Shown piece after piece: positions 29,507 through 37,692 of a stretch of 51,857 nucleotides of DNA. The stretch comes from an uncultured Bacteroidales bacterium. GTDB lineage: Bacteria > Bacteroidota > Bacteroidia > Bacteroidales > Paludibacteraceae. The notes beneath the pieces were generated by a model. That model made no database searches. It was not told the DNA's origin and worked only from the letters and a program-made list of their open reading frames with translations. The position numbers and the translations under genes were made by a program. Each line of letters starts with the position of its first letter. Position 1 is the first letter of the stretch. The DNA lies in contig CALUOH010000053.1 in NCBI GenBank assembly GCA_944322025.1, positions 1 to 51,857 on the forward strand, written 5' to 3'.

Positions 29507-30859
29507 ATGACAGACATACGCAACCTCACATCCGGCCCCATACGCCGTCAGCTCATAGGGCTGGCACTGCCCCTGATGGGTACGTCGTTCATACAGATGG
29601 CGTACAGCATGACCGACATGTTCTGGGTAGGCCGTCTCGGCAGCGGTGCTGTCGCGGCAATAGGCGCGGTAGGCATACTCACATGGATGATGACATCCGT
29701 CTCCTACCTGACCAAGGTAGGCGCGGAAGTCAGCGTCTCGCAGAGCATCGGCGCGGGAAGCGAGGACGAGGCTCACGCCTTCGCCTCGCACAACGTGACG
29801 CTCGCCCTCATCATCTCGCTCACCTGTATGGCGGTGCTTTTCCTATTTGCCGACGGCATAATCGGCCTCTACGGCATGGAGGAGGAGATTTCCAGCGATG
29901 CCGCCGACTACCTCCGCGTGATTGCCACAGGAGTGCCGTTCACCATGCTCTCCGCCGCGTTCACCGGTGTCTACAATGCCGCCGGGCTGACGCGCATACC
30001 TTTCTTCATCAGCGGCACAGGCCTCATCATGAACATGCTGCTCGACCCCCTGTTCATCCTCTCCTTCGGGTGGGGCACACAGGGCGCGGCGTGGGCCACA
30101 TGGCTCTCCCAGCTAACCGTCCTGCTGCTTTTCGTCTGGCAGCTGCGCTTCCGCCGCCCGCTCTTCGGCCGCTTCCGCTTCCTGACACGGCTGACCGCCG
30201 GACGCACGGCGCACATACTGCGTCTCGGTACTCCCGTCGCGCTCATGAACGCCCTCTTCGCCGTAATCAACTTCTCCATGGCACGCATCGCGTCGCTCCA
30301 CGGCGGCTACCTCGGCGTGATGGCGCTCACCGCCGGAGGGCAGATGGAAGCCATAGCGTGGAACACCTCACAGGGCTTCAGCACCGCGCTCAGCACATTC
30401 ACCGGACAGAACTACACCGCCCGCCGCTACGACCGCATACGCCGCGCCTTCCGCAGCACACTCGCCATGACCGGCGTGTGGGGACTGCTCACAACCCTGC
30501 TGTTCGTACTGTTCGGCGACGAGGTATTCGCCCTCTTCGTCGATGAACCCGCCGCCTATACCATCGGAGGCTCATTCCTCCGCATAGACGGCTACTCAAT
30601 GCTCCTCATGATGGTGGAAATCACAATACAGGGACTCTTCTACGGCACAGGGCGCACCGTACCTCCGGCAGTCATCAGCGTCACGTTCAACCTGCTCCGC
30701 ATACCTCTCGCCATCCTGCTCGCCTCCACACCACTCGGCGTACACGGCATCTGGTGGGCTGTCAGCCTCTCCAGCATGGCAAAGGGCTGCGCGGCCTTCA
30801 TCTGGTTCATGCTCCTGCAAAAGAAAATACTAAGGCAACCTGTAAATCAGCAGATATGA
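29507..30859 (+). CDS. MATE family multidrug/cation antiporter
   Basis: The 450-residue integral membrane protein has the expected twelve hydrophobic segments in two halves. It starts with the family hallmark IRRQLIGLALPLMGTSFIQMAYSMTDMFWVGRLG, interrupted here only in the telling. MATE proteins export drugs and metabolites in exchange for sodium or protons. An upstream in-frame ATG at 29261 is rejected because it precedes the promoter and adds 82 residues without hydrophobic or family features. The stop overlaps the crcB start by 4 bases (ATGA), so the two are translationally coupled. Substrate unknown. Confidence 0.93.
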   Translation: MTDIRNLTSGPIRRQLIGLALPLMGTSFIQMAYSMTDMFWVGRLGSGAVAAIGAVGILTWMMTSVSYLTKVGAEVSVSQSIGAGSEDEAHAFASHNVTLALIISLTCMAVLFLFADGIIGLYGMEEEISSDAADYLRVIATGVPFTMLSAAFTGVYNAAGLTRIPFFISGTGLIMNMLLDPLFILSFGWGTQGAAWATWLSQLTVLLLFVWQLRFRRPLFGRFRFLTRLTAGRTAHILRLGTPVALMNALFAVINFSMARIASLHGGYLGVMALTAGGQMEAIAWNTSQGFSTALSTFTGQNYTARRYDRIRRAFRSTLAMTGVWGLLTTLLFVLFGDEVFALFVDEPAAYTIGGSFLRIDGYSMLLMMVEITIQGLFYGTGRTVPPAVISVTFNLLRIPLAILLASTPLGVHGIWWAVSLSSMAKGCAAFIWFMLLQKKILRQPVNQQI

Positions 30860-31230
30860 TACGTACTCTACTACTCATCGGCACAGGCAGTTTCATCGGA
30901 GGTGTGGCCCGCTATATGACCACATTAGCCGTCGGGAAGATTGTCCCGCCCTCCTATCTCCATCTCGGGACACTGACGGTAAACGTCATAGGCTGCCTGC
31001 TCATCGGACTGCTCCACGGACTGTTTGAGCGCGGCGGCATAATGGACAGCGGCACTCGCCTCATGCTCACCGCAGGCATCTGCGGCGGCTTCACCACATT
31101 CTCCACATTCATGAACGACAACTGGATGCTCCTCGGGAGCGGCCGCCTCACCGGCGCATTGCTCTACTCCGCGCTGAGCCTCATCCTCGGCCTCCTTGCC
31201 GTCTGGGCAGGCCATGCCATTGTCCGCTGA
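30856..31230 (+). CDS. crcB: Fluoride exporter CrcB/Fluc
   Basis: The 124 residues give four hydrophobic helices, the size of a dual-topology Fluc fluoride channel. Family motifs are present: GTGSFIGGVARYM at the N-terminus, the asparagine of LTVNVIGCLLIGLLHG, and GICGGFTTFSTFMND with the phenylalanines that line the pore. The start is the ATG overlapping the MATE stop. Only one crcB is seen here, which fits a homodimeric channel. Coupling to a MATE gene is slightly unusual; no fluoride riboswitch was found in front of the operon. Confidence 0.93.
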   Translation: MIRTLLLIGTGSFIGGVARYMTTLAVGKIVPPSYLHLGTLTVNVIGCLLIGLLHGLFERGGIMDSGTRLMLTAGICGGFTTFSTFMNDNWMLLGSGRLTGALLYSALSLILGLLAVWAGHAIVR

Positions 31231-31315
31231 CGCTGACGCGCCGGACATCATTTCATTAGCCTGTAAACACTGTTTATAGAACGCTTATAGGAAAGTATGG
31301 CTACCCGCCCGCAGC

Positions 31316-31345
31316 CGACGAAACACGTACTCTCGCCCCGTCCTC
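31316..31345 (-). repeat. GTACGTGTTT repeat unit (copy 5)
   Basis: AAACACGTAC at 31321-31330, preceded by CGACG and followed by TCTCGCCCCGTCCTCTCCCG, sits in the 121-base gap between convergent genes. On the minus strand it reads GAGAGTACGTGTTTCG, the same form as the 8.9-kb array. Confidence 0.7.
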
Positions 31346-31351
31346 TCCCGG

Positions 31352-32233
31352 TCACCTCGCCTGGCTCTGGTGCGCATTGCAGTAGCCGTTGGCGTTGCGC
31401 GTCATGCTGCGGCAACGCTTGCCGGTCGACTTGGCTATGCCCTTGCACTGCACGGCGCGGGTGAGCTGTCCGTCAACAGAAGTTCCATTCTCTGAGCCTG
31501 CCGCCGGACGCAGACTGAGCCACGCGGCACAGCCCGCCACGGCTTCGAGCCTCTCCTCCACACTGTCAGGCAGCTGGCAGAAAAAGTCTATCCCCGTGAC
31601 TGCCTCCACAGAGTCCACCGAGACGGCATATCCGATGTACTTTCCGAGACCGGCGGCATTGGGCAGCAGGAACGCCGCCATCATACCCCCATCAGCGGGC
31701 GAATAGAGCACCTTGTAATAGTATCCCGGCACAGTGACGCGGCTTGCGCCTATCGTGCCGATATTGTCCTTAAACACTGGGCCAGTGACAACATAAAGCG
31801 AATCGAGAGCCAAGGTCCACTGGCGCACCTGTCCTTCGAGAGAGGACCACACGCCACGGTTAAACGCCCCCACCTGAGGCGACATGTTGGAGAGGAAAAA
31901 GGTCTCGCTCATAGCCCGCTGCGACTGTTTCATGTCGCCCGCCGGACAGAGATGGCCACGGTCATAGCCGCTGCCCTTGTAGTCGGAGAGTTGCGCCGAA
32001 CCGGTAGAGACAGCCCCGTCGGGGCGGAAGTCGTCAGTGCGCCCCACCGCGCCGTTGACATACTCGCTTTTTAGCAGATAGTAGACCCACTCCGGCTGCT
32101 CGTGCTCCTCGATGTAGGAGAGTGAATAGCAGGTGTGGCGTATAAGCTCGCCACGCGCCTCCGGCTCATAACCCTGAGCGGACAGGTAGGATACGGCAAA
32201 CAGAGCCAACAGTGTCAAAATGATATGTCTCAT
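31352..32233 (-). CDS. Secreted DNA/RNA non-specific endonuclease (NUC1/EndA family) with Cys-rich tail
   Basis: The ATG at 32233 is chosen because it opens on a signal peptide (RHIILTLLALFAVSYLSAQ) and overlaps the upstream stop by 4 bases; a start at 32281 would mask the signal. The product has 293 residues. The beta-beta-alpha-metal nuclease motif DRGHL is at ~91-95 (catalytic H94), followed by AMSETFFLSNMSPQ, which supplies the metal-binding asparagine, and NRGVWSSLE. The last ~30 residues are Q-C-KGIAKSTGKR-C-RS...GY-C-NAH, a Cys/Cys/Cys/His pattern like a small zinc finger. It should degrade nucleic acid in the periplasm or outside, for nutrition or defence. Confidence 0.92.
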   Translation of the reverse strand: MRHIILTLLALFAVSYLSAQGYEPEARGELIRHTCYSLSYIEEHEQPEWVYYLLKSEYVNGAVGRTDDFRPDGAVSTGSAQLSDYKGSGYDRGHLCPAGDMKQSQRAMSETFFLSNMSPQVGAFNRGVWSSLEGQVRQWTLALDSLYVVTGPVFKDNIGTIGASRVTVPGYYYKVLYSPADGGMMAAFLLPNAAGLGKYIGYAVSVDSVEAVTGIDFFCQLPDSVEERLEAVAGCAAWLSLRPAAGSENGTSVDGQLTRAVQCKGIAKSTGKRCRSMTRNANGYCNAHQSQAR

Positions 32234-33633
32234 AGTATGCTGAAAGGGGTAAAGTCCGTGGGGTTCATCCTTATCCTCCACGCGGAGGGGTAAAGGTTAT
32301 TGCAGCGGTTGCCCACGGACTTTACAAAGCCGAGGGGACACCCCCTGTAAGTCATCAGTATAAAGCCGTGCGGGACATCGGGGAGCGAGAGCGTCTCGGC
32401 ACGCAGGTATGTAATCGACTGACGGTAGTCGAGTGCGCAGACGGGAAACGCGCCCTCCGCCAGCAGGCCGGACAAAGCCAGTCCCTGCTGCGGCACAAAG
32501 TCCTTGCCCTTACGCACCGCAAGCGGCACTCCGCACTGTAACACGTTAAGGCACTGCACCATGGAGAGCAGCATCGGGTAGTAGTCTTTGGGTACAGCAT
32601 AAAAAATATCCTTATGCAGGAGAGTAGTGTAGTCCACGGCAACCAACCACCGCAGCAGCCCCTCCTCCTTTTCGGGAAGACGCTTCGGCAGACGGAACTG
32701 ACGGCCGCAGCCGCGCTCTCCGGGCTTGCGCACAGCCGCCATGAATAGCCCCTCGCCGCAAGTGCGGTGGGGCATGAAGCGGTAGCCGTTGTCAGAACGC
32801 ATCACGCCCCATGCGGCCTCCACAACGACATCAAGCAGCTCAGCATCCATCTGCCCAATGAGCCACCGCACATTCTCCTCATTCTCCATACGGTTGTATG
32901 TGCAAGTGCTGTACACGAGCAGGCCGCCGGGCTTCAGCGCATCCCACGCCGACGAGAGTATCTCCCGCTGACGCACAACGCACTTCTCCACATTGGCGGG
33001 CGACCATTCGGCTATCGCGCCATCGTCCTTGCGGAACATGCCCTCGCCAGAGCAAGGGGCATCGACCACAACAGCATCGAACAGACCTCCGTACTGCTCA
33101 AAGTGAGCGGGGGCGTTGTTGGTCACAAGCGTATTGCCCCTGCCCCACTTCGATATGTTCTCCGCGAGGATATTGGCGCGCTGCGGGACGAACTCATTGC
33201 AGACAAGGAAACCGCTGTCGGAGAGAAAGCTATTTATCAGCGTGGACTTGCCGCCCGGTGCAGCGCACATATCGAGTACAAGCCAGTCTGGCGCGGCGTG
33301 TTGCTCCAGCACCTGCCACAGGAACATGGATGAGGCCTCCTGCACATAGTACGCCCCCGCGTGGAACAGAGGGTCAAGAGTAAACTGCGGACGCTCAGGG
33401 AGATAGTAGCCGTCGGGACACCAAGGCACACGCCGCCACGACGGACGGGCAGCACCGCTACCACCGCCATCACCGGACGGAGGCAAGACACTGGCACTCT
33501 TGCCGTTAAGCCTCACACTCACGGGCGGCTCACTGCCGAGAGCCGCGAGGAAAGCATCAATCTCACCGCCCAGCAAGGAGCGTACGCTATCTATAAATTC
33601 AACAGGCAATTCACGCATAATCTTCCCACTCAT
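32230..33633 (-). CDS. rsmF: rRNA (cytosine-C5)-methyltransferase, RsmF/NOL1-Nop2-Sun family
   Basis: The 467-residue enzyme would methylate a cytosine in 16S rRNA using S-adenosylmethionine. Motifs seen: the SAM-binding segment VLDMCAAPGGKST, the catalytic VDAPCSGEGMFRKD (first conserved Cys), and the second catalytic motif LVYSTCTYNRMENEENV. The C-terminal ~150 residues (DYYPMLLSMVQCLNVLQCGVPLA; YLRAETLSLPD) match the PUA-like end of RsmF. The ATG at 33633 or the in-frame ATG at 33618 could be the start. The gene begins 3 bases after the ABC-F stop and overlaps the nuclease start, so the three form one operon. Confidence 0.92.
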   Translation of the reverse strand: MSGKIMRELPVEFIDSVRSLLGGEIDAFLAALGSEPPVSVRLNGKSASVLPPSGDGGGSGAARPSWRRVPWCPDGYYLPERPQFTLDPLFHAGAYYVQEASSMFLWQVLEQHAAPDWLVLDMCAAPGGKSTLINSFLSDSGFLVCNEFVPQRANILAENISKWGRGNTLVTNNAPAHFEQYGGLFDAVVVDAPCSGEGMFRKDDGAIAEWSPANVEKCVVRQREILSSAWDALKPGGLLVYSTCTYNRMENEENVRWLIGQMDAELLDVVVEAAWGVMRSDNGYRFMPHRTCGEGLFMAAVRKPGERGCGRQFRLPKRLPEKEEGLLRWLVAVDYTTLLHKDIFYAVPKDYYPMLLSMVQCLNVLQCGVPLAVRKGKDFVPQQGLALSGLLAEGAFPVCALDYRQSITYLRAETLSLPDVPHGFILMTYRGCPLGFVKSVGNRCNNLYPSAWRIRMNPTDFTPFSIL

Positions 33634-33636
33634 AAT

Positions 33637-35583
33637 CTACTCCCCGGCCGCAGCGCGCCTCTCTTCGAGTTCGCCACTCACGAGTTCCCATTCATACATC
33701 AGTTTGTCAAGCTCATGCTTGGCGTTGTTATAAGCCTTCATCAGTTCACCGGAAGACTCGCCGGCGGCGAAACGCCCCTCCATAGAGGCGATTTCCGTCT
33801 CGGCAGCCCCGATTTTAGCCTCGTAGTCAGCCACAGTGCGCTCCAACTTTTTCAAGGCACGCGCGGCCTCCTTGCGCTGCTCGTATGCCAGCTTGCTGTC
33901 AGAGACCACAGGCGCAGGGCTGTCCGGTACAGCAGGCTTCTCCGGCTGCCGGGTACGCTCTATCTCGTGCAGGCTTTCGATGCGCTTCTCTTCGAGGAAC
34001 TCGCGTATCCCGCCGAGATGGAGGATTGTCTTGCGGTTGGCAAACTCATAGACCTTGTCCACTATGCCGTCGAGGAAATCGCGGTCGTGGCTCACGAGTA
34101 TGACAGTGCCGTTGAATGCACGGATTGCTTCTTTCAGCACATCCTTTGAGCGCATGTCCAGATGGTTAGTCGGCTCGTCAAGTATCAGCAGGTTCACGGG
34201 TTCAAGCAGGAGGCGTATCATAGCCAGACGGCTCTTCTCGCCTCCGGAGAGCACCTTGACCTTCTTCTCGCTCGCCTCGCCGCCGAACATGAATGCGCCG
34301 AGGATGTCGCGTATCTTAGTGCGTATCTCGCCCGTGGCAACATAGTCAATGGTCTCGAACACGGTGCGCTCGCCGTCGAGGAGAGAGGCCTGGTTCTGAG
34401 CGAAATAGCCTATCTTCACGCCGTGGCCGAGTTTCATAGTGCCGCTGTACGGTATCTCGTTCATTATGCACTTCACGAGGGTGGATTTACCCTCGCCGTT
34501 CTTGCCCACGAAGGCCACTTTCTCACCACGGCGTATCTGCATATCGACACCGTCGAGTACAACGTGGTCGCCGTAGGCCTTGGTCAGGTGCTCAATGTCA
34601 ACGGGCAGCACGCCGGAGTGGGGCGCGGGGGGGAACTTGAGGCGCAGAGCGGAGTTGTCCTCCTCGTCCACCTCTATGCGCTCGAGACGCTCAAGCTGCT
34701 TGATGCGGCTCTGCACCTGCACGGCCTTTGTGGCCTTGTAGCGGAACTGCTCGATGAACGCCTCGGTGTCGGCAATCATCTTCTGCTGGTTCTCGTAGGC
34801 GCGCAGTTGCTGTTCGCGGCGTTCGCGGCGCAGCTCCACGTATTTGGAGTAGGGCACTTTATAGTCGTATATCTTGCCGAGGGAAATCTCTACGGTGCGC
34901 GTGGTCACATTGTCGAGGAACGCGCGGTCGTGGCTCACGAGGATCAACGCGCTGCGGCTGCCGACGAGGAAACTCTCAAGCCACTGGATGGACTCGATGT
35001 CGAGGTGGTTTGTAGGCTCGTCAAGGAGAAGCACATCAGGGCGGCGGAGGAGTATCTTGGCCAGCTCTATGCGCATGCGCCATCCGCCGCTGAACTCAGA
35101 GGTGGGGCGGCCGAAGTCGTCACGGCGGAAACCGAGGCCGAGTAGGGTCTTCTCTATCTCGGCCATCATGTTGTTGCTGTCGTAGAGGAGGAGCCGCTCG
35201 TTCTCAACGGCCAGACGCTCAATCAGCGCGTTGTACTCATCGCTCTCGTAGTCAGTGCGCTCGGCAAGCTGGGCTGTGATGCGGTCGATGTGCTCCTGTA
35301 TGGCGATGAGGCCGGAGAAGGCTACCTTGACCTCATCGATGACAGAGCGGTCGTCGTTGACCAGCAGGTGCTGTGGGAGATAGCCTATTGTCACGTCGCG
35401 CGGCATGGAGATACGTCCGGAGGTGGGTTCAAGCTCGCCCGCTACCATGCGCAGGAGGGAGGTCTTGCCCGCGCCGTTCTTGCCCACGAGGGCTACTTTC
35501 TCTTTCGGGTTGACGAGAAAGGAGATGTCCTCAAAGAGCGGAGTGCCGCTGAAATCAAGCGTCAAATGGTCTATGGAAATCAT
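33637..35583 (-). CDS. ABC-F family ATPase (translation factor/YdiF-like)
   Basis: The 648-residue soluble protein has two ABC domains and no membrane segments, as in ABC-F proteins that act at the ribosomal E site. Walker A motifs are GKNGAGKTS and GKNGEGKST; signature motifs are FSGGWRMRIELAKILL and LSGGEKSRLAMIRLLL; both Walker B regions read LLLDEPTNHLD-like. The linker between the domains is helical and rich in R, Q and E. The last ~80 residues form a coiled coil (RALKKLERTVADYEAKIGAAETE...), typical of the Uup/YdiF side. The start at 35583 gives MISIDHLTLDFSG, the canonical first strand; a longer frame from 35715 crosses the promoters. Housekeeping is more likely than antibiotic resistance, given the rRNA-methylase neighbour. 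Confidence 0.93.
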   Translation of the reverse strand: MISIDHLTLDFSGTPLFEDISFLVNPKEKVALVGKNGAGKTSLLRMVAGELEPTSGRISMPRDVTIGYLPQHLLVNDDRSVIDEVKVAFSGLIAIQEHIDRITAQLAERTDYESDEYNALIERLAVENERLLLYDSNNMMAEIEKTLLGLGFRRDDFGRPTSEFSGGWRMRIELAKILLRRPDVLLLDEPTNHLDIESIQWLESFLVGSRSALILVSHDRAFLDNVTTRTVEISLGKIYDYKVPYSKYVELRRERREQQLRAYENQQKMIADTEAFIEQFRYKATKAVQVQSRIKQLERLERIEVDEEDNSALRLKFPPAPHSGVLPVDIEHLTKAYGDHVVLDGVDMQIRRGEKVAFVGKNGEGKSTLVKCIMNEIPYSGTMKLGHGVKIGYFAQNQASLLDGERTVFETIDYVATGEIRTKIRDILGAFMFGGEASEKKVKVLSGGEKSRLAMIRLLLEPVNLLILDEPTNHLDMRSKDVLKEAIRAFNGTVILVSHDRDFLDGIVDKVYEFANRKTILHLGGIREFLEEKRIESLHEIERTRQPEKPAVPDSPAPVVSDSKLAYEQRKEAARALKKLERTVADYEAKIGAAETEIASMEGRFAAGESSGELMKAYNNAKHELDKLMYEWELVSGELEERRAAAGE

Positions 35584-35609
35584 CGGAATGCAATATCTGT
35601 TTGTAAGTA

Positions 35610-35640
35610 CAAAGATAGTGAAAGGTGAGTGCAATGGCAA
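35610..35640 (-). promoter_or_regulatory. Proximal promoter of the ABC-F operon
   Basis: On the minus strand TTG (35640-35638), 20 bases, TATCTTTG (35617-35610). Transcription would begin near 35603, about 20 bases before the ATG. Confidence 0.7.
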
Positions 35641-35684
35641 CAAGCTTGTTTGATTGCATTTGCCGAACAGCAGCCTATCTTCTA

Positions 35685-35715
35685 CAAAGATAGTGCAAGT
35701 CGGGGGCAGAGACAA
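35685..35715 (-). promoter_or_regulatory. Distal promoter of the ABC-F operon
   Basis: A second match on the minus strand: TTG (35715-35713), 20 bases, TATCTTTG (35692-35685), 75 bases upstream of the first. The two -7 boxes are identical and both are followed by similar bases, suggesting a local duplication. Confidence 0.6.
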
Positions 35716-35770
35716 GCGGTTTTTACGGACGGGTACGGGAAGAGGAGGCGGGAAGGCGGGGAGAGGCTCG

Positions 35771-35956
35771 GGTGGGGCTTCGGTAGGGCTGGCTTAGAGC
35801 TGGCTCGAGAGTACGTGTTTTTAACTACTTTTTACGTTTGCAGCAGGAGGGGGATATGGGTGAGAGTGCAAGAGGATAAGGTAAGGATGGGGAGGGGCTT
35901 CGGAGGGTGTCCGTAGCCGCTCCGGCGAGAGTACGTGTTTTTAACCTTGATTAGCA
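35771..35956 (+). repeat. Two-unit GTACGTGTTT array (copies 6 and 7)
   Basis: Unit A ends GGCTGGCTTAGAGCTGGCTC, then GAGAGTACGTGTTTTTAA (core 35811-35820). Unit B is GGGGCTTCGGAGGGTGTCC, then GTAGCCGCTCCGGCGAGAG and the core at 35931-35940. Both units recur in inverted order and orientation at 49.97-50.10 kb with only scattered mismatches. The 29 bases at 35928-35956 are repeated exactly at 38303-38331. Confidence 0.85.
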
Positions 35957-35965
35957 CTTGAGGAT

Positions 35966-36125
35966 TGCTTGGGGGTGGAGGGGGAATTGAATGGGGATTG
36001 TGTGAGGATGGAGAGGATATGAGGGCGGGAAGGGTGAGGAGAGAGGGCCGGAAATAGAGGAGGACGGGATGGGGATGAGAGATGAACGAGAAAGGCAGGG
36101 GAAAGGGAGGAGAGGAGGATGAGAG
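35966..36125 (+). other. Purine-rich, G-block tract without a gene
   Basis: The plus strand carries many runs of three to five G separated by A-rich spacers (gggggtggaggggg, then gagggcgggaagggtgagg), with almost no C. It separates repeat unit B from the promoter at 36179-36209. No reading frame is supported. The base skew resembles 190-252 and, on the other strand, 49790-49870. Confidence 0.6.
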
Positions 36126-36148
36126 GGACAATGGCGCTGGTGGTTGGG

Positions 36149-36310
36149 TTATTAAAAGTTAAATATACATGTACCCTATTGCTGGAACGGGGAAAATGCC
36201 ATACATTTGCAGTATAACATTAAACTATTACACCATGATAGAAGTAGACGATTTCAGCTACACCTACGGCAAGAGCCGCCACAGGGTGTTCAACGGCCTG
36301 AACCTGAGCT
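36149..36310 (+). repeat. 162-bp direct repeat, left copy (ABC promoter and gene start)
   Basis: This block matches 38370-38531 with about 11 mismatches by eye. It contains the promoter (TTG 36179-36181, 20 bases, TACATTTG 36202-36209), the palindrome TACATGTA at 36166-36173, and the first ~25 codons of an ABC ATPase gene. Identity stops abruptly after AACCT (36305), where AT-rich sequence begins. Confidence 0.9.
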
Positions 36311-36375
36311 TCAAAGTGAGGTGCATTTTAATAAAATTCATTTCTCAAATACCTTGTATATACTACAAAGTATAG
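36235..36375 (+). pseudogene. Truncated 5' fragment of the ABC transporter ATPase gene
   Basis: The first 23 codons (MIEVDDFSYTYGKSRHRVF and the NGLNL that follows) copy the start of the intact gene at 38456 with one amino-acid change (D for N at residue 5). The frame then runs into unrelated AT-rich sequence and stops after 46 codons, before any Walker A motif, so no ATPase can be made. The promoter in front is intact, so this short frame may still be translated as a leader peptide ahead of the cassette genes. Confidence 0.85.
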
Positions 36376-36429
36376 CATAATCTATGTCTATATCATACAA
36401 TGAAACACCATGTCTAAACTCTATTAACC

Positions 36430-36543
36430 ATGAAAAACTTCTGCAAAAATACATTTTTCCAAATCATCAAGGAATACACCGCTCTGCAGCGGCCGCTTTT
36501 ATTTTTGAGTTGCGGACGACCGCTACGGGTACAAATATCATGA
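36430..36543 (+). CDS. Possible 37-residue peptide in the cassette leader
   Basis: ATG at 36430 opens a frame reading MKNFCKNTFFQIIKEYTALQ, then RPLLFLSCGRPLRVQIS and TGA. It is basic with two Cys. No ribosome site is visible. It may be a real small gene, a regulatory leader or chance; the region 36376-36655 holds nothing else I can support. Low confidence. Confidence 0.25.
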   Translation: MKNFCKNTFFQIIKEYTALQRPLLFLSCGRPLRVQIS

Positions 36544-36655
36544 CTCTCATGTGTCACGACACTATTCCCACGCAGAGCAAAAAGGTTAGCAGATTATTCC
36601 ATTGCCAAAGAAAATTGCACCGCTCCGCTCTCTTAATCTTTTCAAAAGAACAACT

Positions 36656-37678
36656 ATGAATACAAGTATTAAAATCCGTATATTTGCCATGACATTTATC
36701 ATGGCTCTATTTGCCTCATGTTCAGAGAATAATGAAGGTAAAGTACAAGGTGATATGGTTACAAAATCGCCTGCAAACAGTGAATACCAGATAAGCTCCT
36801 TGTCCGAGCTACCGTTCATGGATTATTCGGAATGTGAAGCATACGCTACATGGTGTGCAGATTTGCACAATCAAGCCTTAAGCTATGCATATGATAGACT
36901 CAATGAATGGTACTACACAGATAGTCGACGACTATATGAGGCTCTCCACTCGGAAGAAGCAAAAAACTGGCTTTGCCGAGAGCTAACTAATCACGCATTA
37001 ATTAGAATTGAAGAAGAGAACCAAGATCTTGAAGGAATGATTGACTTGTTACTAACGCTAACTAATATTCCAACGCCGGATAAAGAGCAAGTTTATTACC
37101 AACTCTTCGGTGAAAACGATACGTATGCTACCATACTTGATAGTATCAATGGAATGTACTCAAATAAATCATCTGAGCTATTTTCATACTTTGACCATGC
37201 GCTCTATGAAGATATTGAGTATGTAAGCGGATATTATGGAGGCTCATACGCGCCAGCACTACCTCTAATATTTGGTTATACAATGTATCCTTACTCATTG
37301 GAATATTGGCAGAATGAATATCACAACTGGTTTGAGGTCTTTTTACAAGCTGAAAACGAGAATGGTGACGGTGGTGATAGCGGTAGAGATGAAGGTGGTG
37401 GTGAAGAAGGTGGTGGAGATAAAGGCGATGACAAATGGAAAGAAGATCTTAAGAATATCGGTATAAGCGATGCCTACGGTGCGGCACGCGGTGCTGTCAA
37501 TGCATGTATAGGTCTTGGCACGGGACTGATTGTACCTGGAGTTAATTTAGGTGTAGGAGGAACAATAGCATTAATGGCTTTAAGCATCGGTGTAGAAGAG
37601 TCAATCATGACAGCATTAACACAATCGAAAGATGATGTTCGTATGTATATGATTGAAGGTGTATACCCATCATATTAG
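36656..37678 (+). CDS. Lipoprotein with glycine-zipper-like hydrophobic C-terminus (candidate membrane-active toxin)
   Basis: I start at 36656 because it opens directly on a lipoprotein signal (IRIFAMTFIMALFASCSEN, Cys21). Residues ~25-230 are acidic and rich in Y, W and E, with no family I recognise. A linker of G, D and E (~235-264) follows. Residues ~266-321 are hydrophobic and glycine-rich: ISDAYGAARGAVNACIG, LGTGLIVPGVNLGVGG, TIALMALSIGVEESIMTAL. Two short helices joined by a G/P turn, with the DAxGAxxGA opening, recall bacteriocin or glycine-zipper segments. The 340-residue gene is AT-rich, unlike its surroundings, and is followed 14 bases later by a small four-helix membrane protein. 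A surface-anchored toxin partnered by immunity is an inference; an envelope-stress lipoprotein is possible. Confidence 0.7.
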   Translation: MNTSIKIRIFAMTFIMALFASCSENNEGKVQGDMVTKSPANSEYQISSLSELPFMDYSECEAYATWCADLHNQALSYAYDRLNEWYYTDSRRLYEALHSEEAKNWLCRELTNHALIRIEEENQDLEGMIDLLLTLTNIPTPDKEQVYYQLFGENDTYATILDSINGMYSNKSSELFSYFDHALYEDIEYVSGYYGGSYAPALPLIFGYTMYPYSLEYWQNEYHNWFEVFLQAENENGDGGDSGRDEGGGEEGGGDKGDDKWKEDLKNIGISDAYGAARGAVNACIGLGTGLIVPGVNLGVGGTIALMALSIGVEESIMTALTQSKDDVRMYMIEGVYPSY

Positions 37679-37692
37679 AAAAGGAGGCAGTT

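Noticed and set aside
34162..35145. 327-codon frame opposite the ABC-F gene
   Set aside because: Shadow of the ABC-F reading frame; no promoter and no recognisable domain.
36384..36659. 91-codon frame in the cassette leader
   Set aside because: No ribosome site, no domain, and it overlaps the start of the lipoprotein gene, whose signal peptide is convincing.
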